Origin: Elmis aenea
Taxonomy: Eukaryota > Arthropoda > Insecta > Coleoptera > Elmidae
DNA length: 64,000 nt
Direction: 5' to 3'
Assembly: GCA_947652605.1 (NCBI GenBank)
Contig: OX393577.1
Coordinates: 5,084,868 to 5,148,867, forward strand
Shown: positions 15,001 to 30,000 of the stretch, piece by piece
How positions within the stretch are numbered: position 1 is the first letter of the stretch
How the letters are laid out: each line of letters opens with the position of its first letter
Translations under genes and position numbers: made by a program
Notes under the pieces: model-generated
What the model saw: only the letters and a program-made list of their open reading frames with translations
What the model was told of the DNA's origin: nothing
Database searches by the model: none

Positions 15001-18000
15001 CGTTTTTAAGCTGTTTGCATACGCAAAAATGTGCAAAATATATAGTAAAAAGTTAAGAGCCAGTTTCGTCTGCAGGGAGCAGACAGGTTTTTATGTATTT
15101 CATGGTAGTAAGTTTATTACACGTGAAAAAGTTGTGAAAAGGTTTGCTACTTTATAAATAACACACTTTTATAGTTGGAGTTTAAAATAAAAACAACTCC
15201 ACCGACTTCGCGAACTTCCTGAGTTATGGCTCTTTAAATTATTCAGCTTTCACAAAAACATAATCACATTAGTAGCTTGTTTCGCACGTGAATATAAAAC
15301 TCAGTTTAAAAATTAAGGAGTCTAAAGGATAAATTATTGCAGGCAAATGTAGAAAATGGTGCTTGTTTTTCGGCAGTAAATATGCATTTAAAAAAAAATT
15401 CAATAATAAATAATTTGCAGTTAAGAACTTCAGAAAGCAGTTAAACAAAGTATGTGAAGTTTTGTTAGAATTATTTTTTTCTTAATAACTCTTAGTTTAA
15501 CTTCCTGACGAACCAGTAACTTAACAATTATTTTTAATTTAAAAACTTGACAAAAGCGAATAAAATGAGAATGATAAAAGCAAGTGAAAAAAAATTATTC
15601 ATTATCAAGACTCGGTGGTAAATGAGTTTTATCTTTTGTATTTATCAAACATTTACACGTAGGTAGAAGCAAATGGTTTGTTTTGAACCGACAATGGCCT
15701 CTTTATTTTGATATTATCGTAAGTTGTCGCATTTAGTTTCCATTCCATCACTTAAATATTTCCAAAAACAAATGTATTGTAAGAATTTGGTGAAGTTCGT
15801 CGTTTGATAACACCTTTAAATAACAGTTTTGGGTAACAAATGTCGTGTTAAGACGGTATGATGACGTTATCTTTTTCGTCAAGCTATCTTTAGCTGTTTA
15901 TTGTTGAATACAGACTCAAATTGGAAGACAACCATTCGGATCATTCTTATCCAGGGCCGTCGACAGACTAGATCGCGCTTTGAGGCAAACAACAGAGTAT
16001 CGCCCCTCATTGTTACCTACTATAGGCAAATGCTGTGACAGTACTTCCACCTACCCTCTACCCTTACCTACCCTATCCTTGTTCACTTTTTTTTTACCTC
16101 ACTGACGCTAATGGCCTCTGTGGTTAAAGCGTCATTAAACCCTCAAATTTTAAAAAAAATCTAAATCTTTATAAGTCTGTGTGGATAATTCACATATTTT
16201 AATAAATTCAGCAAAAAATTAACTATTTCATATTTTTTTTAACAGCATGTACAGGGTGGACTATTTTCGATGCCCATACAGGGTTTCTCGATTATTATCA
16301 GAGATAGAAAAAAAAACTAAGTACGTAGTCTTGATTTATTTTTTCGAGAGAAATTTATTGCCGTTAACAGATTTTGGTTATCTTCTTTAATTTTCGAAAT
16401 ATAGCCAAAAACCGATTTATGGCACTTGTCAAAAATGTTAAATATCTCGCTTAAACAAAAAGATAGAAAACAACTTTAAATACATTTTTGGCATGATTTT
16501 TTGTGCTTAATAAGATAGCAATGTTCAATTGTTTTTTACTCATATCAATACTGATATATTATACATACCTAACTTTCTTATTTTGATGACAACCATAAGC
16601 AAACTATATATTTTTGAAAAGCGCAAAATAAAACTTTCGATTCATGTCAATGCCATTTATGGTTGCCATTTAAAATAAAAAAGTTAGGTGTATATATCGA
16701 TATTTATATGAGTAAAAACAATTGAATATCGCTTTCTTATTAAGGACAAAAAACCATTCCAAAAATGTCTTTAATTTTTTTCTGTATCTTCTCGTTAAAG
16801 CGAGATATTTAACATTTTTGAAAATTGCCAAAAATCGGTTTTGGGCTATATTTCGAAAATCAAAAAAAATATCAAAAATCTGTTTACGGCAATGAATTTC
16901 TCTCGAAAAAATAAATCGAGAGTACGTACTTAGTTTTTTTCTATCTCTGATAATAACCGAGATATCCTGTATGGGCATCGAAAATAGGCCACCCTGTACA
17001 TAAGATTTTTTTTTGTATAGAAATATGTGTGCAATAATAGAACATACGGATATATGTGATTGACTGTAAATGAAAATATTACCATATGTGTCTCTACAAA
17101 ATGCTTCAGTAATTAACGTCAACGATGTAGTATTAGTTCATCCAATTAATTATTAATTAATTATTGATCTATTTGCAGGAACGTATTTTCAACCCCGAAA
17201 TCAATTCAAGCAACAGTAACATTATTAGAAAATCTTCATGTAATTTTAGAGAAAACGCCACGTGACGACGTTCGCACCGAAGTTCTACCAATGCTGTACA
17301 ACGCCTTCGAAAGCACAACTATTCAAGTCCAAGTAAGTACAAAAAACTGTTATTTTTGCCAAAAACTATTAAATGTAAATTAAAACAAAATAAATTACTC
17401 GCCTTTGCCCGATAAAGTTATTTATCGACCATAGAAAAGAAAATTGTAATGAGAAAATATAAAAAACGTGAGATTTATCGTCGCCAATCCATCAAAGTTC
17501 AAGAATTAGAACAAAATTGGATCAGAACGTGTTGAGATTAACTTTCTCAAAAGTTTAAATCGTATTACTGTTTAAATAAATTTTATTGGGCTATACTTTT
17601 CCTGAAAACCTATCAGTGGAAGAAGGTTAAAAGGCATTACTCTTATACCAGTGCTCCGTTACTGTTTTACGATATATAAAGCTAACTTTTCTAATTTGTG
17701 AAATAAAATGAAAGTGAGTGCCGCACTTGTGTGTCTTAAAAAGAAGTCCATTACGAATATTAAAAAAACAAAGGTATTATACACATGAAAGTAAATGTAA
17801 TTAACGGATTTTGAAATACACAGAAATAATTTTTAACGTAACTTCAGGTTTTTTAATTAAATTTGTACGTACGTGAAAAGTAAAGTGAAAAGTTTGTTTT
17901 AATCACAGTTAATTTTTTGATGAGCAGTAATTTAAAATTGCTATAAAAAATAACAATGCTAAAACCTTGTTAATTTAACATAGGTATAAAATAATTCTTT

Positions 18001-21000
18001 TACTACCAGGACAGTTGGTAAATATATAAGTAGACATTTAGCATATCCGAAAATGTGTATAATGAAAAATATGCAAAATAACATGGGAAAAAAATTTACA
18101 AAAATATTTTTTCGTTCTAGAATTCATGACCGCTTTGACTTTTATTATTTCCAAAATTGTAACGTTCTGTATCAGATAATATTGATGGTAATGATAAATA
18201 TTGACTTGTAAAGCAAGTATTAAATTAATATAATTTAATACCATTTGTAATAAACGTGTACAGAATTTAACATACATCTCCTGCACCTTTTCATTTTCCA
18301 AATTTAGCACGTCATCAAACTGAAGTAAATTTGTTTATTTGTTCATTCAAATCCGTCATTATTCAGCTGAACGAAAACCAATTGGGGTTAAAAGGGCCTG
18401 CTCTTTGATGGTAGCAGCGTGATTGCTGCATGGAAAGGTTTAATTTTGTAGGCGTCAAAGCATTTTAATCGTTGCGATTTTAACAGGAAAAAAACCCTCT
18501 CAAAAGTATGTAACTTTTCCATTTTAAAGGACGAAATCACTTTAAAATGTCATGGTTGATAAATGGTTACCAATAATTCAGCATAAACTGCATATCCGAA
18601 CGGCTTGTTGTTCACAAATCTGCACTAAATCATACATATTTTGTACAAAAATATTCTTAATTTTAAATTTATCTACACACTTATTTACTTTTAAACTTAT
18701 GTTCATAATTTACCCACTAAATAATGTTTAAATGATGTTTAAAGTTTCACAAGTTTGACCAAGCGTAAAAAACACCCTGAATATTATTTTTAAAATGTAG
18801 CTAGCGCAGTGTTAATTAATCTATTGTCAATCTAATTTTCAAACGAAATTCTGCTGCCTTTTTATAGTAGATATATTACACAACAAGAGTTGTAAGAAGC
18901 ATATTACGCACGAATGGAAAAGTTGCGCACGGAGCCGCGTAGCAACGAGTGCCTAATTGCTTTACAACTCGTGTTATGTAGCTTACTTTTTCTACGATCA
19001 CATAATACCACGATTTTAACAGATTTTTGACTAATATACACAACATGTAACACCGTTTTGTCAATTTTGACGTAAGTCTACTTTAACCTTTCTAGACAAG
19101 TGTGCGTTTTGCTTACCGTTCGTTATAACTCACTTACTATGCAGGAAGTATTTGAGGTGGGTGTACTTTGTTCATTTCTTTAAAAAAAAAAAACTGTGCT
19201 TTTTGCTTACCGTGCGTAAGGGCCCACTTACTGTGCATGCAGTCTGCACAGTAAGAGTCACTAAGACCTAATACATATTCAAAGCAAATTTAAAATGAAT
19301 CCAAAAATATAAAAATAAGATGTTTCATTGGGGATTTCAAAGTTTGAGTCCGTTTCCGGTTGAACCGCAAGTCGTATTGCAACCTCAGTATTTTCACCGA
19401 ACCCAAAAAATACGATAACGCTTAGATACAAAATTTCATTGTAGTATCTTTAATGATGTTTTAGATATTTGTCTGTTTCCATACTTTTACGCATCCCTGT
19501 ATAAGTTTCCTTTAGCCATGGAACGACAACATTGTATTTATCGGTCTAACATCGCATCTTATGCGGATCGCTAGAACTTTTTATTTGATGAGTTTTAAAT
19601 ATTTTATAACCATGTTTAATTTATTTAACTACGAAGGACCATTTTATACTTCACATTGTCAAATGAAGAAAAATTCACAAAATGTCGAATCTAATATATC
19701 GATTTTTTTCCTCTTCCCACAATAATCCTCCACTAGGCGAAAAGCTGCGTTTCTCGCATTGGCGTAATGAACTGCTTGGTATTCAGAAAGTTTAATATAA
19801 AGAGCTTTGGGCTATTTATACGGTCGGTCTACAGCGTTATTCAGAAACGGCTTTTTAAAAATGTATTATGTATGTAATTGCCGGAATATGAAGCACATGA
19901 CCTTGAACAATTTAAGGGCAAATATAAGAGTAATACTGATGATCATAAAATTTAAAACATCCAACTTCTAGGTGTAAGCTGATGTAATTATATAAAATCG
20001 ACGCTTTCGAATTTACATATAGGTGGTAGAATTGCCTCTTCTGATATAAATTATCCTCAAAATTAAGAACGCACAGAGGAATTTTGAATTAATTAATATA
20101 ATGTTATGTTAGGTATATTAATTAATTTTACGTTTTTTACCGATAATTTGAAGTTAATGAATATTTAGTACACTTAATGAATTTTCATTTTTAAGTCCTA
20201 AAAGTCTATGGTCCGGTTGCGCACAAGACATAAATCGAACTTACATCTATGTATAAGCCTAATAATAATAATAATATTAAGATAACTGGAAAAACTTCAA
20301 AAAAAATATTGTTAAAGGCTGCAATACAGAGCTGCGGAAAATCAAAACTAGCAAACACAACCACAAAAAAAAAACAGAATGGTAGACTAGAGAACTACAA
20401 AAGACCATCAAGGAAAAAAAGGAAAAAAGAAAATCTATCTAAATACAAAGAAAACAGAGGACTACAATACATACAAATCCTGCATATACGTGCTAAACCA
20501 TAATAACACCTGGTCGCTCCAAAAATATGAACACTGAATACAACACCTTTATTAATAATAGACAACCCAAACGAATTAGTACGTGGTAACCTCAAATTTA
20601 TTCGGACTATGGCATGTTTACGTGCTAATTCTGGGGTGAAATAATCTCTTCTAATCTACACGTTGGTGGATTGCTTTTTACCACCCACGTTCCTCGAATC
20701 CTCGAATAATAAGGTCAAAGAGAAATCCTGCAGGAAACACAGTAATCTAATTGAACATACGATGCAAACTACGATGTCTTAAAGAATTGTCTCATAGAAA
20801 TGTTTTTACCATAAAACTCTCTCTTCATTGCAATAATTATTGATTTTGGTACATTTATAAAAAAGGTTCACTTAATGTTACGTCGTTAAGAAATAATTAA
20901 ATCGATAGACAAATTCTATCAAAATTGGAGTTTAATGAAAATAATGGCCTTTCAATTTTAAAAATCTTCAAAGTTTAGATAAATATCTTAAATTAATAAT

Positions 21001-24000
21001 CGTACCTTTAGTTTTAAAACTAGTACCATTAACTGGATTATAGTTTTATGCTTCTATTTGTACCAAACCTTTTGGTGAGTAGGAATTCACGGAAGATTTC
21101 AAAACAACATTCAATTCCTATGTTTGAGTTTGTAAGTAGGGACCTACCCAGTATATGAAATCTACAACCGTTTTTATCAAAACTGAAAAGATCTGTAAAT
21201 TAGGTTTTCGTTTTAGCGCTTATTTTTTTATTTATTTATTTATTCATTTAGTCATGAGTCCTTCTACTGTTAGGTGTAGGACTGTTGAGTTGTGTTGTGC
21301 TGACTTTTTTTCATGTTTTTCTGTCTTGTGCTAGCTTTTTTATGTCTTTCCATGTGATGTTTCTGTCTGTTGCTGCTTTTTAACTTCGTCTTGCCAGGTG
21401 TTTTTGGTCTACGTCTTTTGTTTTGTCCCTGTGATCTTGCTTCATAGACTTTTCTGGTTAACCTTTCTTCTTTCATCCTATAAATGTGACCCAACCATCC
21501 CAGCTGTCTTTCTTGTATTTTTGTTTCAACTAATTTATCTTTAATTGTTCTCTATATGTTTCGTTGCTGATTCTATCTTCTTTGGTTTTTTCTTGAATTT
21601 TTCTTAAAAAACTCATGCTGCATTTACTCGGCTACTATTTTTATTTGTGTCACGCTTCACTTCCGTATAAAAAAAAGTGCCGGAGTTACTACCTTTTTTA
21701 CTAATTCCACTTTTTTTCGTTTTGGGACTTCTCTATTTCCAAAAAAAAAAATTCTTAAACTGTTAAATATTCTTCCCACATTTCCTGTCGCTTATTTCCT
21801 TGACCATTTCTCTAATAATTATCTTTAAAATGTACTTAATTTTCTGTTTTTCAAGTGTTGTATTACATTTTTGCTTAATCGATTCGTTGTTGCATCTTTT
21901 TTTTGACGTTTACTTTATAAGTTCTTTAAGGACGCATAGTTGACAAAAACTTATTTAACTGGTTTTAAAAAACATCATGGGGTAAAATATCCCCATTAAT
22001 ACAATATTTTAAAAAAAGAAACCATATAATTTTTAACTATGAAACTTGACCATCGCTAGTCTGACATATTTCATCGTAAAAAAAAAACATTTTAACGCCA
22101 TTCGATAGAGGATTTTACACGATTCACAAAATTTATGAGGGTGTCCTCTTAAAACAACAAAGTTATAGGGGTGCGATAATCTAACTGAATTACCCTGTAT
22201 ATACTGATCAATAACCACTAAATAAAAATTATATTCTTAACTTAAATGAGCAAACTATGTGCTCTCTTATTTTGTCAGCGATTGAGCGAATACGTAACTG
22301 TCGCATATTTTATTCCAAACTTTAAAAGAAGTCGCATGCTTGTAGAAAATCCTAAAACTACTATCATAAAATCATCTTAAATTAAAGTAATAAATTTTTA
22401 TATGAGGCTGGAACGCCTACGCATCGGTACCCAAGTCTAAAATGGTTTCCAACCTATCGACCCTTAAGACCTCGTGATTTACAGATCACTGCGTGTGTAT
22501 AATAATTATCACAGATTAGCAAAGTTGGTAGTCCTGATTTGTGTTCTGCTTAAAACTTGAATTTTGCTTTAAGAAACTTTGAACCAATTATCCTAATAGC
22601 AAATCCGACATCAGCGTTAAATTGAGTTTAAATTGTCTAAAATAGAGAACAAAATTAAAAATTCGTTAGGAACTTCAAAGGACGTGACAAACTTAAATTA
22701 AATTAACGTTATTTAAAAATAAATCCTAACAAACGTGTAGCCTTCATGAAAGATGAGTGGTGTTTGAAATTTTTAAATTTATTTTAATTGGACCAAGACG
22801 GTGAAGGATACAAATAATTATGGCAAATTATGTGGTTTACTTTAAAAAAATCATAAATAAAATCTCTTCGCATACATATTTCCTCATTTTTTTAACCACT
22901 TTGATCCTATCGGAAGTAAATTGTTTGCGTCGATAAGATTTTTTAGACGCCTCCGCCGTTAGCAACAAATATGATACATCAAAACCTTTTTGACAATACA
23001 ATTAATAAAAACATTTTTTTAAATGTAACATTGTTAAAATAGACTACGCATTTTTTTAAATAAACGAGAATTAAAATGTGGAACACATTTATTTGCTTTG
23101 ATTACATCAGTCATATAACACAGGATGGTCCAATTTCTTCGACACTGTTTGCCACTACATCACAAGATGAGGGTCACATTAAAACAAATTATCTATACGC
23201 AGATGTTCTTTTTTTAAGACCCAAGGTGCATCTTTTGCAAGTAAAATGGTGCAAAGTTTTTAAAGATATCTTGAACAGTTCTGGAGAAAAACGCGAAAAA
23301 CGAGACCCATGTAAAAACAGTTTTTCCTATTGTCTCCTAAGTGTCTCGAAAAGAGGTTAATAATAAAATTTTGCTTTGTTGAGTAAATTGTTGAAGTTTC
23401 TTACAAACAAAATATTGGATCGTTTCCTAAATTATTTTTTCGTTGTAGATAAGCACGATAAACATATCCTGAAAATTTCAAGTCAATATCCTAAGCAGTT
23501 GAAAAAATATTCGGTAATATGTGTATCGAAAGGAGGTTAATAATAAGGAAATTTTGCTTTGTTGAGTTAATTGTTGAAGTTTCTTACAAACAAAATATTG
23601 GATCGTTTTCTAAATTATTTTTTCGTTGTAGATAAGCATGATAAACATATCCTGAAAATTGCAAGTCAATATCATAACCGGTTGAAAAATTATTCGGGAA
23701 TATGTGTCTCGAAAGGAGGTTAATAATAAGGAAATTTTGCTTTGTTAATTGTTGAAGTTGCTTACAAACGAAATATTGGATCGTTTCCTAAATCATATTT
23801 TCGTTGTAGATAAGCACGTTAAACATATCCCGAAAATTTCAAGTCAATATACTCAGCATTTGAAAAAATATTCGGTAATATGTGTATCGAAAGAAGGTTA
23901 ATAATAAGGAAATTTTGCTTTGTTGAGTTAATTGTTGAAGTTTCTTACAAACAAAATATTGTATCGTTTCCTAAATCATTTTTTCGTTGTAGATAAGCAT

Positions 24001-27000
24001 GATAAACATATCCTGAAAATTGCAAGTCAATATCATAACCGGTTGAAAAATTATTCGGGACTGTGTCTCGAAAGAAGGTTAATAATAAGGAAATTTTGCT
24101 TTGTTAATTGTTGAAGTTTCTTACAAACAAAATATTGGATCATTTCCTAAATCGTTTTTCCGTTGTAGATAAGCATGATAAACATATCCTGAAAATTGCA
24201 AGTCAATATCATAACCTGATGAAAAATTATTCGGGAACATGTGTCTCGAAAGGAGGTTAATAATAAGGAAATGTTGCTTTGTTAATTGTTGAAGTTGCTT
24301 ACAAACAAAATATTGGATCGTTTCCTAAATCATATTTTCGTTGTAGATAAGCACGATGAATATATCCTGAAAATTTCAAGTCAATATTCTAAGCAATTGA
24401 AAAAATATTCGGTAATATGTGTATCGAAAGGAGGTTAATAATATGGAAATTTTGCTTTGTTGAGTTAATTGTTGAAGTTTCTTACAAACAAAATATTGGA
24501 TCATTTCCTAAATCGTTTTTTCGTTGTAGATAAGTATGATAAACATATCCTGAAAATTGCAAGTCAATATCATAACCGGATGAAAAATTATTCGGGAACA
24601 TGTGTCTCGAAAAGAGGTTAATAATAAGGAAATTTTGCTTTGTTGAGTTAATTGTTGAAGTTTTTTACAAACAAAATATTGGATCGTTTTCTAAATCATT
24701 TTTTCGTTGTAGATAAGCATGATAAACATATCCTGAAAATTGCAAGTCAATATCATAACCGGTTGAAAAATTATTCGGGAATATGTGTCTCGAAAAGAGG
24801 TTAATAATAAGGAAATTTTGCTTTGTTGAGTTAATTGTTGAAGTTTCTTACAAACAAAATATTGTATCGTTTCCTAAATCATTTTTTCGTTGTAGATAAG
24901 CATGATAAACATATCCTGAAAATTGCAAGTCAATATCATAACCGGTTGAAAAATTATTCGGGAATATATGTATCGAAAGGAGGTTAATAATAAGGAAATT
25001 TTGCTTTGTTGAGTTAATTGTTGAAGTTTCTTACAAACAAAATATTGTATCGTTTCCTAAATCATTTTTTCGTTGTAGATAAGCATGATAAACATATCCT
25101 GAAAATTGCAAGTCAATATCATAACCGGTTGAAAAATTATTCGGGAATATGTGTCTCGAAAAGAGGTTAATAATAAGGAAATTTTGCTTTGTTAATTGTT
25201 GAAGTTGCTTACAAACAAAATATTAGATCGTTTCCTAAATCATATTTTCGTTGTAGATAAGCACGATAAACATATCCTGAAAATTTCAAGTCAACATCCT
25301 CAGCAGTTGAAAAAATATTCGGTAATATGTGTATCGAAAGGAGGTTAATAATAAGGAAATTTTGCTTTGTTGAGTTAATTGTTGAAGTTGCTTATAAACA
25401 AAATATTGGATCGTTTCCTAAATCATTTTTTCGTTGTAGATAAGCATGATAAACATATCCTAAAAATTTCAAGTCAATATCAGAACCGGTTGAAAAATTA
25501 TTCGGGAATGTGTCTCGAAAGAAGGTTAATAATAAGGAAATTTTGCTTTGTTAATTGTTGAAGTTTCTTACAAACAAAATATTGTATCGTTTCCTAAATC
25601 ATTTTTTCGTTGTAGATAAGCATGATAAACATATCCTGAAAATTGCCAGTCAATATCATAACCGGTTGAAAAATTATTCGGGAATATGTGTCCCGAAAGG
25701 AGGTTAATAATGAGGAAATTTTGCTTTGTTAATTGTTGAAGTTTCTTACAAACAAAATATTGGATCATTTCCTAAATCGTTTTTTCGTTGTATATAAGCA
25801 TGATAAACATATCCTGAAAATTGCAAGTCAATATCATAACCGGATGAAAAATTATTCGGGAACATGTGTCTCGAAAGGAGGTTAATAATAAGGAAATTTT
25901 GCTTTGTTAATTGTTGAAGTTGCTTACAAACAAAATATTAGATCGTTTCCTAAATCATATTTTCGTTGTAGATAAGCACGATAAACATATCCTGAAAATT
26001 TCAAGTCAACATCCTCAGCAGTTGAAAAAATATTCGGTAATATGTGTATCGAAAGGAGGTTAATAATAAGGAAATTTTGCTTTGTTGAGTTAATTGTTGA
26101 AGTTGCTTATAAACAAAATATTGGATCGTTTCCTAAATCATTTTTTCGTTGTAGATAAGCATGATAAACATATCCTAAAAATTTCAAGTCAATATCAGAA
26201 CCGGTTGAAAAATTATTCGGGAATGTGTCTCGAAAGAAGGTTAATAATAAGGAAATTTTGCTTTGTTAATTGTTGAAGTTTCTTACAAACAAAATATTGT
26301 ATCGTTTCCTAAATCATTTTTTCGTTGTAGATAAGCATGATAAACATATCCTGAAAATTGCCAGTCAATATCATAACCGGTTGAAAAATTATTCGGGAAT
26401 ATGTGTCCCGAAAGGAGGTTAATAATGAGGAAATTTTGCTTTGTTAATTGTTGAAGTTTCTTACAAACAAAATATTGGATCATTTCCTAAATCGTTTTTT
26501 CGTTGTATATAAGCATGATAAACATATCCTGAAAATTGCAAGTCAATATCATAACCGGATGAAAAATTATTCGGGAACATGTGTCTCGAAAGGAGGTTAA
26601 TAATAAGGAAATTTTGCTTTGTTGAGTTAATTGTTGAAGTTTCTTACTATGAAAATATTGGATCGTTTTCTAAATCCTTTTTTCGTTGTAGATAAGCATG
26701 ATAAACATATCCTGAAAAAACTCCGCTCCCCTTTGGGGGGTATAACTCCGATAGAAGACGTCTATGGGGAAAAATATATATAAAAGCCCCCTTAATTTTC
26801 GATAAGGAATTATCTTCTGAATTTTTTCGCAATATTTAATAAACGCCCTGTATAATAATTCATATTTCTCGTGCAAACTTTATCGTACTAAATTTCCATC
26901 CAACTTTCGTGTATTTGTCGTCATAGTAAAAACCCATTTTGTATCGAAAACATTTGCTCTTAACAAAAATAACATTTAGATTCTCGTGATTTGTATTCTT

Positions 27001-30000
27001 TGACCACAATTTTCAAAATTACATTTCGCACAATTAGTCGTGTCATTTAATCGGACTGAGAATATCAATTGACTAGCAATGTAACTTCTAAATGATAATC
27101 CAAACCGAGTTAACTTCTACTCGGAACTGGGTTTACCCAAAACTTTTTAGTTGCTCCCCTCGTTCAAGTAAACTTATTTGATGTATTTATACCACCAAGA
27201 TTCGTAAATATATCTTATGCTGTCTACAACTATTATTCATAGCTTCACAACATTTATGAATATCCTGTTCTAAAAATTAAACGTACCTGTCGTAAAACTT
27301 TTATACGTTTTCGAGGTGTGTGAATATTTCATACAAAACAGAAAAACATGCAATTCGCGAACTGTTTCAGACGGAAACAATTTTCAGTGATGCCCTTTAC
27401 TGCACGATAATGAAAATATAAGTTCGATGGTAACGAATTTTTTTAACGAGCTCCGTTGGTGTATTTATAGAACGCGAATACCTATAGGCTTCACCTAAAA
27501 ATAAATTAACGAGAATAATTTTCACCGCGAAAAATAAATTTGCAAAATACTACATTTACATGCATTAGCAATCTGTTCGATATTCGAAGGTCATCGATGG
27601 TAGATTTTAAGATGTAAGATATAAAAAGTCGGCTATTGTTTAAAAAAAAAAATCAAAGCCTTATTTATATCAAGCAAAACTTGCGCTCTCTAAATATTTT
27701 GTAAGTAGGTAACACTCATAAACTATCTTTTAAAATAAGGCACATGGCTGTAGAGCTTTTTACTGGCCACTCTTAATTAAATCAAAAAAACGCAGAATAT
27801 GAAATTTGTGGCTGATTAAGTCAGGCATAACTGGTATATATTTTTTTAAAGGTTGATAAAAAATTCCAAAAAATGTTTACTTTAAGAATGTAACCGATCC
27901 CGAAGAGCTTTTTAATATTCTAGCTGCTTCAATGCTGTGGGTAATACTACCGATCACCCTATAAAAGCCTCTCACGCCTTTTGCAAGTAAATACTTTTAC
28001 GACCAGTGCTTTTTCTCCCAACAGAATCTCAAACCGAAGTTTTTAAATAAAGGTAGATGCTGCTGTACGTCGATACAAACACTCCAAATTTTGGTATTGT
28101 ATATGAAAGAACAGGCAATTCCAACCGTAATATTTATAATTAAATTGCTTCTGCTAGTAAAATCTTTAATCTAGGGCGCCTTAAAGACTTTTTAAAGTTG
28201 TAAAATCATAACTAAGCTACTCAAAATAGATATAAGATAAATTTTGTCTCATTGGATCAATCTTGATCTTATACGGTTTAGAAGTTGCCAAAGATCCTCC
28301 TCGAAAATCGAATGCGCTGTATATGTTGTAAGAAAATTAAACAAAATACTATTTTACCGCCTAAATACCTTTAATTTTTTTTTCGAGAAATCCAGTAAAT
28401 GTTTTTTTTTTTACGACCACTAATGTACTTACCGTACAGCCTGTTTGCATAGTAAGGGTCCTTACGCACGGTAAGCAAAAAGCACAGTTTTTTTTAAGAA
28501 ATGATCAAAGTAGACACGTCAAACATTTCCTGCATACCTAGTAAGTGAGTTATAACGCACGGTAAGCAAAATGCACACTTGTCTAGAAATGTCAAAGAAG
28601 CCTTACGTCAAAATCAACGTAATTACATGTGTATATTAGCCAAAAAGCCGTTAGAATCGTAGGTATTATGTGATCGTAGAAAAAGTAAGCTACATAACAC
28701 GAGTTGTAAAGCAATTACGCACTCGTGCGTACTACGCATCGTTTATATGTGACAGCCGCTCTAATCCGAGCAAAGCATAATAATAATAATAATAATAATC
28801 TTTATTTGTTCTGAATATCCCAAAAAAGGTGTAGAACTTGTCACAATAATAATTTACGTACATTACAAATAATATACATAGTTAATAAAAAAGAAAAAAC
28901 ACAGAAAAATGATATTTAAATATAACATTTTACAAAGTCAGCATCATTTAAATATTCGCTTACTCCATAGTAAGCTTTAGAAATCAGAACTTTTTTAAAT
29001 TTCTTCTTCAATTCGCGGGTGGGAAGATTTATTATACTCTCAGGTGATGTGTTAAATTTATTATATATAGCAATAATTGTGGAGGCTACATTTTTTTGAA
29101 GATAGGTATATTTGAAACATAGACTACCGAGTATTCTAATATCGTATTAAATTGATTCGAAACCTAATACTAATTATTCGGATTGTCCCAAAGTTTCTTT
29201 ACAGATGTGCTTTAATGTGAACTCAATAAAGAGTTATACCGCAGTAATACATCAACCTTAAAACGATAATTCGACTTTTTGAGATGTTGTGTTGAAAACC
29301 TTGCCATTGTTAAATTCCAACTGAAGCTCAAAAAACAATAACAGCTGCTCTCCTTGTTGATTTTTAAAAACTTGTTTGCACTAATACACTTATTGTTGCA
29401 ATTGTTCCCGGATAATAAGCCTTGCTTCCTCATTCCTACAGTTCGTACTGTAAGGAATTTCTTCAGAGTAACATAATTGTTTCACAACTGAATGCAGTTC
29501 TAGGGTACATTATTTTGTACATTGATTTGATAAGATATTACCGAACAATGTTTAAATAAAACTTGAAAATATTGGTTTCACCAGCAAATTATGTATCTTA
29601 TAACTGCAATAACGTATAAAAAAAGTTTAATTTAAACGAAGGCAATAAAATATCAAAGCAATACAAAAAAATGACGAGTATTTAAAAAAAAAATACTTGA
29701 AATATTGACTTATCAAAAACAGACAAAACATACCTGCTTAAATATAAGGTATGTTACATATTTTATTTACGTTTTAGTAATGAAATTTTCATTTAACTAT
29801 TTGCGAAAAATATCACATTTCATGTATTACAATTTGATGAAGTATAAATAATTTAAATAAAACAAATGTCCACAATATATGTAAAATTTCAGAAGTATAA
29901 TCAATTAATTTAAATTTAGATTATGATATGTATTACATTTTGGAACGTAAAATTAAATAAACTGATACTTGGTTTTAAGATTAATTTACAAGAATTTACT

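Larger units (their letters stand above)
14337..17178 (+). other. SCYL2 intron with SINE fragment and foldback MITE
   Basis: It holds a SINE-like fragment (15950-16145) and the foldback element 16252-16996. Nothing recognisable was seen in 14340-15940, apart from short chance frames. Confidence 0.55.

Noticed and set aside
16670..17122. Minus-strand open frame of 150 codons
   Set aside because: It lies in the arm of the foldback element 16252-16996; low-complexity, no motif.
23345..26710. Repeated 60-66-codon frames and AAAGGAGGTTAATAATAAGG resembling a bacterial ribosome site
   Set aside because: Incidental to the satellite monomer; the genome is eukaryotic.
23345..26710. CRISPR-like regular repeat
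   Set aside because: Repeats run head to tail with no unique spacers; it is a satellite.
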